Shown piece by piece: positions 50,999-58,811 of a stretch of 64,000 nucleotides of DNA (within the stretch, counting starts at the first letter, position 1; the number at the start of each line of letters is the position of its first letter). Both the position numbers and the translations under genes were made by a program. This DNA comes from Brevibacterium iodinum ATCC 49514 (GTDB lineage: Bacteria > Actinomycetota > Actinomycetes > Actinomycetales > Brevibacteriaceae), in the NCBI RefSeq assembly GCF_900169265.1, contig NZ_FXYX01000001.1, positions 186,001 through 250,000 of the forward strand, written 5' to 3'. Under the pieces are notes generated by a model. That model did no database searches. It worked only from the letters and a program-made list of their open reading frames with translations, and was not told the origin of the DNA.

Positions 50999-51020
50999 GT
51001 GATATTTTTACCACATGTCA
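50993..51020. promoter_or_regulatory. 16-bp divergent spacer with dyad covering both start codons
   Basis: CATGTG and CACATG at the two ends of the spacer form an inverted repeat that includes both ATGs. TATTTT (51003-51008) lies 6 bases before the ArsR ATG, where a -10 box would give a leaderless transcript. A TAAAAAT-like element in the other direction could do the same for the SRPBCC gene. ArsR autorepression here is likely. Confidence 0.5.
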
Positions 51021-51353
51021 CAGGTGGAGGGAACAGGTTCGGACGAATCCGATGACGCGGTGTTCAAAGCACTAGCCAACCTCACACGGCGACGCATCCT
51101 CGACCTGCTCCGGACTCAACCGCGCACGACCGGTGAGGTCTGCGAAGCGTTTTCCGACCTCGACCGCACGACAGTGCTGCAGCATATTCGCGTGCTCGAA
51201 GGCGCCGAGCTGGTCACCGGCCGCAAGGAAGGACGCACCCGCCTGCTGGCCCTGGCGCCGCTGCCGATCAAACGAATCCACGATCGATGGATCGGCGAGT
51301 ACACGCGTGCGGCCGTCGGCCTGTTGGCGCAGCTCGATGAGGATTCGCCGTGA
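51015..51353 (+). CDS. ArsR-family winged-helix regulator
   Basis: The protein has 112 residues. ALANLTRRRILDLLRTQPRT then VLQHIRVLEGAELVTGRKEG is the ArsR winged helix. There are no metal-binding Cys motifs, so it belongs to the non-metal group often paired with SRPBCC proteins. It probably represses the divergent SRPBCC gene and itself. Confidence 0.92.
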   Translation: MSQVEGTGSDESDDAVFKALANLTRRRILDLLRTQPRTTGEVCEAFSDLDRTTVLQHIRVLEGAELVTGRKEGRTRLLALAPLPIKRIHDRWIGEYTRAAVGLLAQLDEDSP

Positions 51354-51370
51354 TGACCGGCTCAGCCGTC

Positions 51371-52594
51371 TCAGTTGTTCCGCGTCTGCAGAGTCCGTGC
51401 GATCCATGACAGTGCTCCCGCGAACAGCAGAACAAGGGCACACACCAAGAAGGTCGATGAAGACCCGAGATAGGTGAAACCGAGTCCGCCGACCACGCCG
51501 GCGATGGCCAGGCCGATGTCGAAGTTCATATTCCAGGCGACGCTGGCCCGGCTCGGCGAGCTGACCGAGGCGAAGGCCATGACGAGGCTCGCCGACTGCA
51601 TGGCGCCCAGCCCGAGACCGATGATGAGCATTGCGACGAACAGCGTTGCGTCATAGGATACGACGGCGCAGACCAATCCGATCGCGGTCAGGACGAGACC
51701 CAAGATATTGAGCGCGAACGGCGGTAAATGGTCCGCAATCGCTCCGACGACGAAGCGGCCGATAACCGCCGATACCTGCATACCCGCGATGAACAGCGCC
51801 GCCACCGCGACGTCCTCGCCCGGCCCGAAGCCGATGATGATCCCGAAGACGATCATGCCGATGAGGAACGGCGAGAGCATGAGGATGAGCCCGAAGACCT
51901 CCCCCGCCCGGCGCCCCACCTTCCGCAGGCTCCTTTTCTCATTGTGTCCGGGCCGAACCCCGACAGTCTCATTGCCGCGCGCCGAATCTCCCGCATCGTC
52001 TTTTCCTCGCCGAGGCGACCGCCCGGGCACATATTTGAGCACCGTGGGGATGGCCAACAGCAGACAGGCGCAGACGATGATGCGGAAGATCCAGATCGGA
52101 ATCGTCTCGACCAACCACAGTCCCAGCGGCGCCCCGACGGCTGATGCCAAGGAGGTGATTCCACCGAAGAAGCCCAGTGCCTTGCCGATCCGCCCCGGTG
52201 CGGTCGTACCCGGAACCGCCGCATTGGCGAGGACGACGAAGAGTCCGAACCCGACGCCTCCGCAGAGTCCGGCGAGGACGAGCGCCAACAGCGGCGGGGA
52301 GACGAAGAGACCCAGGAGTTGGCCGAGGAACTGCAGTACGAGAGCCATCAGCAGCGATGCCTTGAAGCCGAAGACCCGGCCGGCCCACGGAGCGAAGGGC
52401 TGGGCGACGATGACACCGATCATCATCGTCGTCAGCACGGACCCTCCGGTGACGGTCGACAGTCCGTCCGTCGCGGCGATCGTCACCATCGTCGAATAGC
52501 TGAAGAAGAAGGCGGAGAACCCGAACATCGCCGACCACACCAGACCCAGCAGGGCTGGGGTGTACGTCGCCTGAGGCTGGGGATCGGGGCTCAT
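51371..52594 (-). CDS. MFS transporter
   Basis: The protein has 407 residues and 12 hydrophobic segments; the central loop (about 205-245) is basic (RRGKDDAGDSARG, KRSLRKVGRRAG). The first half contains GFSAFFFSYSTMVTIAATDG and the second GRFVVGAIADHLPPFALNIL, an A-motif-like turn. The closest layout is the oxalate/formate antiporter-like group, but with low certainty. It is convergent with the ArsR gene. Confidence 0.82.
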   Translation of the reverse strand: MSPDPQPQATYTPALLGLVWSAMFGFSAFFFSYSTMVTIAATDGLSTVTGGSVLTTMMIGVIVAQPFAPWAGRVFGFKASLLMALVLQFLGQLLGLFVSPPLLALVLAGLCGGVGFGLFVVLANAAVPGTTAPGRIGKALGFFGGITSLASAVGAPLGLWLVETIPIWIFRIIVCACLLLAIPTVLKYVPGRSPRRGKDDAGDSARGNETVGVRPGHNEKRSLRKVGRRAGEVFGLILMLSPFLIGMIVFGIIIGFGPGEDVAVAALFIAGMQVSAVIGRFVVGAIADHLPPFALNILGLVLTAIGLVCAVVSYDATLFVAMLIIGLGLGAMQSASLVMAFASVSSPSRASVAWNMNFDIGLAIAGVVGGLGFTYLGSSSTFLVCALVLLFAGALSWIARTLQTRNN

Positions 52595-52704
52595 AGTCCG
52601 AGGTTACGACATCGGCACTGCATCTGCCGTGTCCGAACCGTTCGCCTTCCTTCCGAGCAATAACTGTTCACCTGCGCGTCAGAATGGTCGTCTACCATCG
52701 GCCC

Positions 52705-53256
52705 ATGACCTCATCGGAACTGAACCGCGAAGCCCCCAGCGGCACCGTCGACACCGCATTCGTCCTCAAGTTCGAACCGCTCTATGTGCTCACGGACCTC
52801 GAATCGGAGATCTTCAGCGAAGTCGGTCCGAAGACGAAGGTCCGCGAATCGTTCAAACGCAAACACTTCCTCAAGGTCGCCGAGTGGAAGGCCATCGGAG
52901 TCCTGTCGGGTCTCGAGGAGCTCTCGTCCGATGACATCGACTTCGTCACCGGCGTCGCTCTCGACGAGGACACACCCAATCGCTTCCGTCTTCCTCTGCT
53001 CCAGATGCTGCCCGGAGTGGGAATCCCGATGGCGAGCACTCTGCTCACCGTGGTGAATCCGAAGAAGTTCTCCATCATGGATTCCCGGGCGCTGACGGTG
53101 CTGCACGACTTCAATCTCGTGCCCACGGACAACCCGTCGCACATGGATTACCAGACCTACCGCAAACTCATGAAGTCCCTGGCCAAGGGCGCCAATTGTG
53201 CGCCGATCGATCTGTATCGGGCACTCATCGCCTATTCGCGACAGGATCAGGACTGA
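52705..53256 (+). CDS. Helix-hairpin-helix-like hypothetical protein
   Basis: This is a 183-residue soluble protein. LLQMLPGVGIPMASTLLTVV near residue 100 looks like a helix-hairpin-helix, followed by NPKKFSIMDSRALTVLHDF. This order resembles the HhH-GPD DNA glycosylase core, where a conserved Asp follows the HhH; MDSRAL could supply it. Many insertions make the family uncertain. The ATG at 52705 has TACCAT 6 bases upstream and no ribosome site, suggesting a leaderless transcript. Confidence 0.6.
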   Translation: MTSSELNREAPSGTVDTAFVLKFEPLYVLTDLESEIFSEVGPKTKVRESFKRKHFLKVAEWKAIGVLSGLEELSSDDIDFVTGVALDEDTPNRFRLPLLQMLPGVGIPMASTLLTVVNPKKFSIMDSRALTVLHDFNLVPTDNPSHMDYQTYRKLMKSLAKGANCAPIDLYRALIAYSRQDQD

Positions 53257-53333
53257 GTCTTCGGTATCAGGACGCGGTTCGCTGCCGACGCCCGGTGCCG
53301 AAGTCCCTGCGCCGAAGTCTCAGGGGCGAACAT

Positions 53334-54554
53334 TCAGGCGGCCAGCTCCTCCAGACGCTTCTGCCAGAACGCGATCTCGTCAGTCAGCCGAGCCGGGTCG
53401 AGACCGTCTGCGTACCGGACCAGCTCTTCCTCCTGAGACGGTGACATGACTCCGGCTGCGCGCAGCCGCTCGAACGGAGTGCGCGGCTCGTCGTAGATGC
53501 GACGCTGCTCGCCATCCTCGCCTTCTGCCCAGCCGGCTGGTTTGCGCGTAGGGGTGAAGTAGTTGAGCCGGTCGTCGACGGCACGCCAGAGTCCGTTGAG
53601 TGCAGACCGTGCCTCGTCGGTGTCATAGCGGCGGACATTGCCGTACTCGTGAACGAGATGCTGATGCCGCGATGCTTCCGGAAGCCGATCACGACGGAGG
53701 TCTTTGAGCACCGGACTGAAATGGATGTCCAGGCTGCGTGCCCACCGGTCGGTCGCCTCGTGGACGGTGTCATCGGCGTTGCTCAGCTCGATGGCGTTTA
53801 CCCAGAAGGGAATCCCCTGGACCTCATCGAGCGACCATTGCAGCACGTCCACCATGGTGCCCGCGGCGTTGTCGGGAAGACTGCGTGTGAAGACCCAACC
53901 CGTGTGCAGGCAGGAGGCGCTGATCGTGAACACACAGTTCGAGGCGCGGGTCGGACCGGCGTGCGCAATCGTGTCGACGAGGAAGAACCCGGGCTCAAAC
54001 TCGTTCGGTCCCGACGCGAAGTCGAGGAAGTCTTCGCTGGGACTGGTGAACCGCTTCGTCGACACCCGACGGTCCCGGAAGTCCTCGGCTCGTGCGGTGC
54101 GCAGATACCGGTCGATCGACGCCGGACTGACGGCGAGCAACTCGGCGCGGACCTCGAGACTGTACCCATCGCGGTCAGGCACCAGTGCGCCGTGGCGTTC
54201 GGCGGCGTCGAGCAGCAGCGGCATCACCGCGGCCAGGTACTTGCCGCTCTGATACCCCGACCACTCCCAGATCCGAACGAGGAGCGCGCGAGATTCGGGC
54301 GAATATTTGCAGCACCTCGACCGTGCCTGTTCGGTGGCCTCATCATCGAAGTCGTCCTCTCCGTCGTGCAGGGCGGCCAGGCGGCGCCGCGCATGGTCAC
54401 GGGACCATCCGGTGAGGATCATGACCTCGTCGAGGATCCACCCTTTGTCCTTCTTCCGTGCCGAGGAATACAACTCGAGATAGTCATCGACATCGAATTC
54501 TGTTTCTGTTGTCACTGGGGAAGGAATACTCTGAATATTCTGCTGTTCGTGCAT
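53334..54554 (-). CDS. Transposase-like protein with integrase-type core, catalytic residues apparently altered
   Basis: The protein has about 406 residues. The N-terminal part looks like an HTH region (MILTGWSRDHARRRLAALHD, LLAVSPASIDRYLRTARA). The centre, PGFFLVDTIAHAG and FTISASCLHTGWVFTRSLPD, matches the RNase-H-like core of integrase-type transposases, with the first Asp in VDTIAH. The usual DNGSEF-type second Asp position reads ELSNADDTVH and the third Glu region reads RLPEASRHQHLV, so the DDE triad may be incomplete. LNYFTPTRKPAGW is family-typical. No terminal inverted repeats are visible. The ATG at 54554 has GGAGG 14 bases upstream, rather far. Confidence 0.7.
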   Translation of the reverse strand: MHEQQNIQSIPSPVTTETEFDVDDYLELYSSARKKDKGWILDEVMILTGWSRDHARRRLAALHDGEDDFDDEATEQARSRCCKYSPESRALLVRIWEWSGYQSGKYLAAVMPLLLDAAERHGALVPDRDGYSLEVRAELLAVSPASIDRYLRTARAEDFRDRRVSTKRFTSPSEDFLDFASGPNEFEPGFFLVDTIAHAGPTRASNCVFTISASCLHTGWVFTRSLPDNAAGTMVDVLQWSLDEVQGIPFWVNAIELSNADDTVHEATDRWARSLDIHFSPVLKDLRRDRLPEASRHQHLVHEYGNVRRYDTDEARSALNGLWRAVDDRLNYFTPTRKPAGWAEGEDGEQRRIYDEPRTPFERLRAAGVMSPSQEEELVRYADGLDPARLTDEIAFWQKRLEELAA

Positions 54555-54680
54555 CAATTTTGATTGTTCCTCCGAATTCGGGGAAGCCACTTCATTGTTT
54601 TCGCTCTACCCCGGAACGATTTGCATAATGCTATTCTTAGTTCAGGCAGGAGGTCTTCCTAAACGACAGAAGACGCAGAG

Positions 54681-55742
54681 ATGTCACAGACTGCAGCACG
54701 GCTGCTCGGGTTATTGTCACTGCTGATGGTTCCCCGAACCTGGTCGGGAAACGAATTGGCAGATCGTCTGGAAGTGAGTCCGCGGACCGTCCGGAACGAT
54801 ATCGGCACGCTACGCGATATCGGCTACTCGATCGACGGGACGCGCGGAACCGAAGGCGGTTATCGCCTGTCCTCCAACGGGGTGGGCATCCCACCGCTCA
54901 TGTTCGACGCCGATGAGGCGGTGGCGGTCGCCGTCGGCCTCCACTCGGGCCTGAGCTGCATCATCGGCGGAATGGAAGAGACCTCGGCTCTGGCCCTGGC
55001 GAAGCTCGAGACCATTCTCCCCGCCGCAGTCCGAGCCCAAGTGCAGAGCCTCGCACACTTCACCGTTCCGGTCGCCGGAAATCAGCCGATGCCGATCGTC
55101 GACCCCAACCTCATCGTCACCCTCATCGACCACTGTCGCCGGCACGAACGCCTGCGCTTCACGTACCTCGACACCGGTGAGTCCCTGCTGCCAGAGTCCA
55201 CCAGCAGTTCCCCGGCGCACGAGGTCCATCTGGAAGTCGAGGCCTACCGACTCGTCAACCGTCAGCACAGCTGGCAGCTGCTGGCCTTCGATCCCAGGGC
55301 CGAGGATTGGCGGGTCTTCAGCGCCGAACGCATTGTGCCGAAGACCCCGAGCGGTCCCAGCTTCACTCCGCGCCCGCTGCCTGCCGAGGACATCGGAGAC
55401 TTCGTCGAACGTCATTCGACGGAACCCAGGTGGCGGCATTCGGCCCAAGTCATCGTCGACGCCCCAGCGTCCACGGTGATGAAGAGACTCGCTTCCGCCG
55501 AGGGCACCGTCGAAGCGCTCGAGGACGATCGCTGCCTCGTCACTGTCGGCGGGCAGAGCCTGGCCACCATGGCCCTGACACTGGCACGGCTGGACACCGA
55601 CTTCACCGTCGTCGACAGCCCCGAACTCCGCGACACCCTCGATCGAATCTCGCGCCTGCTCGGTCGCGCGGCAGAGGATCATGCCGTGCCTGACCTCGCG
55701 ACTGCCCGATCGAAGAATGCGCCTCGGCGAGCAGCCAAATAG
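54681..55742 (+). CDS. WYL-domain transcriptional regulator (YafY/DeoR type)
   Basis: The regulator has 353 residues. The HTH is SGNELADRLEVSPRTVRNDI then LRDIGYSIDGTRGTEGGYRL. The WYL domain at about 140-240 has RRHERLRFTYLD and EVEAYRLVNRQHSWQLLAFD (WQLL in place of WYL). The C-terminal WCX-like extension follows. These regulators bind nucleotides or nucleic acids and often control DNA-damage or defence genes. It is divergent from the transposase-like gene. Confidence 0.9.
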   Translation: MSQTAARLLGLLSLLMVPRTWSGNELADRLEVSPRTVRNDIGTLRDIGYSIDGTRGTEGGYRLSSNGVGIPPLMFDADEAVAVAVGLHSGLSCIIGGMEETSALALAKLETILPAAVRAQVQSLAHFTVPVAGNQPMPIVDPNLIVTLIDHCRRHERLRFTYLDTGESLLPESTSSSPAHEVHLEVEAYRLVNRQHSWQLLAFDPRAEDWRVFSAERIVPKTPSGPSFTPRPLPAEDIGDFVERHSTEPRWRHSAQVIVDAPASTVMKRLASAEGTVEALEDDRCLVTVGGQSLATMALTLARLDTDFTVVDSPELRDTLDRISRLLGRAAEDHAVPDLATARSKNAPRRAAK

Positions 55743-55799
55743 GGATAAAGTCACAACCCGGTATAAAAGCCTTTGTGCGAATATGTGAAATTTCGCGGG

Positions 55800-55817
55800 C
55801 ATGACACGTGAGTCATG
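55800..55817. promoter_or_regulatory. Inverted repeat CATGAC-ACGTGA-GTCATG
   Basis: A perfect 6-bp inverted repeat with a 6-bp centre, 58 bases after the WYL gene and about 210 before the next one. GTATAAAAG lies about 30 bases upstream and could be a -10 region. It could be an operator; the regulator is unknown. Confidence 0.4.
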
Positions 55818-56025
55818 ACCATTCCTTGTCTCGTGAGAACACCGAGCGGTAACTTTCCTGGATACGTTTCAGGTTTCGACCCGCCTTGATGACGACTAAT
55901 CCATTCGCGCCATTGTCGACCACAATCCCCTAACTCCCTGATTGGAGAAATGCGATGCTTCTGCCGTGCTTCGGCACAGCAACGAGTCCTCGTGCCACCC
56001 GCCTCGACACCGAGGGCGGGCCACG

Positions 56026-56529
56026 GTGACGGCGACAGACGACGACCGGTCGATGACGACCGGGCAGCTCCGCCGCGCCGACGACCTCGCCCAGCGCATC
56101 CGACGTACGAACATCGTCTATGCCCGCCTCTATGGACCGTTGGTGGTGATGGTCATCGCCGCTTCGTTCTTCCCCTACTACTCCCCCGAACCGGACAGTT
56201 CGGTCACGTACGGGAACCTGTGGCAGGAAGTCCTCATCATCGGACGGGGAGTCGATGTCTTCGCGCTCTTCGCTCTGCTGTTCACCACCGGTCTGCTGTG
56301 CCTGGCTGCGGTGGGACGAACGACGATCGCCGTCCTGATTGCGATCCTCACCGGCGCAATCGTCATCGGCTGCACCCTCCTGCAGGCACCCGGCTATGTC
56401 AGCCCACCGGCACTGACGATCTTCGGCATCATCGACATCTCACTGAGCTTCCTCATCGCAGCGATCACCCTGGTGCACTCCCTGCATCTGTTCACCCTCG
56501 ACCTCGCGTTCCAACGCCGCGCCGTGTGA
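56026..56529 (+). CDS. Four-helix membrane protein of unknown function
   Basis: The protein is about 167 residues with four hydrophobic segments (LVVMVIAASFFPYYS, VDVFALFALLFTTGLLCLAA, TTIAVLIAILTGAIVIGCTL, LTIFGIIDISLSFLIAAITL). I take the GTG at 56026 because GAGGGCGGG lies before it; an ATG at 56053 is also possible. No family recognised. Confidence 0.65.
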   Translation: MTATDDDRSMTTGQLRRADDLAQRIRRTNIVYARLYGPLVVMVIAASFFPYYSPEPDSSVTYGNLWQEVLIIGRGVDVFALFALLFTTGLLCLAAVGRTTIAVLIAILTGAIVIGCTLLQAPGYVSPPALTIFGIIDISLSFLIAAITLVHSLHLFTLDLAFQRRAV

Positions 56530-56606
56530 GAACAGCCGCCGCGCCGTGTGAATCGAATGGCGCACCACGTGAACCCAGTGCCACACCGCGTGCGCGGCGC
56601 CGCCGG

Positions 56607-57050
56607 TCAGCCTGACGATCTCCCCGCTGCTTGCAACGCCGGGATCACCTCATTGCGGATCAGCGGTGCGAACTGGCGGGTCTCGGTGTCCGCGGGCAGC
56701 GGATCGATGGGAAACCACCCGGCTTCGGCGATCTCGGCCAGATGCGCGATGTTCTCCACATCGAGCCCCTTCGGCTGGCCGTCGTAGCAGAACACGTCGC
56801 CGATGACTCGGTGATCGGCCTCGTTCGCCGCCGCCGCGGCGAACGTACCCAGGGCGTGCAGCCGGTGTCGGTCCAGATCGAGTCCGAGCTCCTCGGCGAT
56901 CTCGCGCACGATGGTGTCCTCAGCGGTCTCCCCCTCTTCGGGTTTGCCGCCGGGCAACATGAATGACGTCGTCCCGGCCTTGCGCACCATGAGCAGCCCC
57001 GGACGCTGCGGGTGGAGGAGGACGAGCGCGGAAACGCGGATGTCATTCAT
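56607..57050 (-). CDS. NUDIX hydrolase
   Basis: The protein has 147 residues. The Nudix box is GGKPEEGETAEDTIVREIAE with ELGLD following, matching G-x5-E-x7-REUxEExGU. It hydrolyses a nucleoside diphosphate linked to another group; the substrate is not determinable. Its ATG overlaps the stop of the DNA glycosylase gene, which suggests a joint role in cleaning or repairing damaged nucleotides. Confidence 0.92.
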   Translation of the reverse strand: MNDIRVSALVLLHPQRPGLLMVRKAGTTSFMLPGGKPEEGETAEDTIVREIAEELGLDLDRHRLHALGTFAAAAANEADHRVIGDVFCYDGQPKGLDVENIAHLAEIAEAGWFPIDPLPADTETRQFAPLIRNEVIPALQAAGRSSG

Positions 57051-57667
57051 TTCGACCACACTCCGGAGGCACCTCGCCGGTGGGAGTCGAGCAGGTGCGT
57101 ATCGACCATGCCGATGGCCTCCATCAGGGCATACATCGTGGTCGGTCCGACGAAGCGGAATCCCTTCTTCTTCAGAGCCTTCGACAGGGCCACGGACTCC
57201 GGTCCGGTCGTCGGGATCTCGGCGACGGTGCGCGGGCGCGGCGTCTGCGCAGGCTGGAACGACCACAGAAACGCATCGAGCCCGCCATCTTCACGCAGCT
57301 CGATCACGCGAGCAGCGTTGTTGATGCAAGCTTCGATCTTGCCCCGATGGCGAATGATCCCGGGGTCGGTCAGCAGCTGCTCGATCTCGACGTCGCCGAA
57401 GCGGGCAACGGCCTCGGGATCGAATCCGGCGAAGACCTCACGGAATCGCTCCCGCTTCTTCAGAATCGTCAGCCAGGAGAGTCCGGCCTGGAATCCTTCG
57501 AGGCTCATCCGCTCGAACAGCCCCGCCTCGTCATGGATGGGCAGGCCCCATTCGCTGTCGTAGTAGTCCAGCAGCATCGGGTCGCCGTACGCCCAAGGAG
57601 TGCGGGCCAGTCCGTCGTCGCCGATGACGGCTCCGCCGGAATGGCTTGGCTGTGTTTCGTCGTCCAT
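57047..57667 (-). CDS. tag: DNA-3-methyladenine glycosylase I (Tag-like)
   Basis: The protein has 206 residues. Family segments are LARTPWAYGDPMLLDYYDSE, GLSWLTILKKRERFREVFAG, IIRHRGKIEACINNAARVIE and KGFRFVGPTTMYALMEAIGM. E. coli Tag binds zinc with Cys and His near both ends; here the N-terminal Cys is Thr and YHD is YYD, so the zinc site appears lost. It excises alkylated adenine from DNA. The ATG at 57667 gives the normal length; upstream 50 codons look like extension. The end overlaps the NUDIX start. Confidence 0.9.
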   Translation of the reverse strand: MDDETQPSHSGGAVIGDDGLARTPWAYGDPMLLDYYDSEWGLPIHDEAGLFERMSLEGFQAGLSWLTILKKRERFREVFAGFDPEAVARFGDVEIEQLLTDPGIIRHRGKIEACINNAARVIELREDGGLDAFLWSFQPAQTPRPRTVAEIPTTGPESVALSKALKKKGFRFVGPTTMYALMEAIGMVDTHLLDSHRRGASGVWSK

Positions 57668-57782
57668 TCTGCAACCGTATCGCGTCGCACTGACATTGCC
57701 CGCACGCCCCATACTCCGGTCCCCCAGGTCATGGTCACGCCGGTCTGAGCCCCATGTCAGTGATCTCCGATAGGGTGCGGCC

Positions 57783-58667
57783 ATGACCTCAGTGCTCCTC
57801 CTCGGATTCGGTGCCATCGGCCGTCACGTCGCCCAGCTGCTCTCTCCCGAGCTCGCCGCCGGGACGCTCAGCCTGACCGCTCTGGTCTCTGATCGAGCCA
57901 AGCATGACGGCCGCCCGAATCACGGCGCCGAGGTAGTCGACCTCCCTGGTCTTGCCCGGCTCGCCGGTCGTGCCGACATCGACACTTCACCCTCACCGAG
58001 GATGTTCGACGGTTTCGACGTCATCGTCGAATGCGCCGGTGTCCCTGCCGCCGCCCAGCTCGGTCCGTCGGCTATTGCGTCCGGTCGCCCTCTCGTCCTC
58101 ACCAGTGTCGGTGCCCTGGCAGCGCCCGAGGCCCGTGCGGGTCTGCTCGCTGGCCCCGGCCGGTTGTATGTGACCAACGGGGCGATCGGTGGACTCGATG
58201 TGCTCGAGGCGGCGGCGCAGGCCGATGGCCTCGACACCGTCGAAATCACCACTTCGAAGGAGGCGAGCGGACTCATCCGACCGTGGATGTCCGAGACCGA
58301 GGCCGCGCGTCTGCGTGACCTCCGCCCCGGGGACGGACCCTTGACGGTGTTCACGGGCAACCCCGCCGAGGCGATCGAGAAGTTCCCGGCCAACGTCAAT
58401 ATCGCCGTCGCTCTCGCTTGGTCCACCCGCGGACTGTCCGCCGGCACGTCCGATGCCGACATGCTCGGCGCATCGTTGGAGCGGGTGCAGGTCGTACTCC
58501 AAGCGGTGGCCGGTCAGACCCAGTCCGCCCATCGGATCCGAGCAGCCGGGTCGGCAGGAGAGTTCACCTTCGACATCCGCTCGACGCCGAGCCCGGAGAA
58601 CCCCGCCACCAGCGGGCTCACGGCCCTGTCCGTCACCCGCACCCTGCGCAATGTGATTGCGGGGTGA
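57783..58667 (+). CDS. nadX: L-aspartate dehydrogenase-like protein
   Basis: The protein has 294 residues. The N-terminal Rossmann motif is VLLLGFGAIGRHVAQLL; IVECAGVPAAAQL and TSVGALAAPEARAGL follow. The catalytic domain has VEITTSKEASGLIRPW and KFPANVNIAVALAWST, family-typical of the DUF108 aspartate dehydrogenases that make iminoaspartate for NAD synthesis. No nad genes are nearby, so its role could be amino-acid catabolism instead. Length is slightly above normal. Confidence 0.85.
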   Translation: MTSVLLLGFGAIGRHVAQLLSPELAAGTLSLTALVSDRAKHDGRPNHGAEVVDLPGLARLAGRADIDTSPSPRMFDGFDVIVECAGVPAAAQLGPSAIASGRPLVLTSVGALAAPEARAGLLAGPGRLYVTNGAIGGLDVLEAAAQADGLDTVEITTSKEASGLIRPWMSETEAARLRDLRPGDGPLTVFTGNPAEAIEKFPANVNIAVALAWSTRGLSAGTSDADMLGASLERVQVVLQAVAGQTQSAHRIRAAGSAGEFTFDIRSTPSPENPATSGLTALSVTRTLRNVIAG

Positions 58668-58752
58668 TCGCCTGACCTTTCCCGGGCTCGCCACGCACCG
58701 TCCGGCCGCCTCGATGCGGGAGAAACGTGCCGCCTCGGTGCGAGAAACGACA

Positions 58753-58793
58753 ACGCCCGGGACCGCCGACCATCAGGCCAGGATCCCGGGCGT
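58753..58793. terminator. Hairpin between two convergent genes
   Basis: ACGCCCGGGA (58753-58762) pairs perfectly with TCCCGGGCGT (58784-58793) across 21 bases. It lies between the dehydrogenase-like gene (plus) and the BCCT gene (minus) and would serve both directions. Confidence 0.65.
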
Positions 58794-58811
58794 CGCTCTC
58801 ACCCAGCGGAT

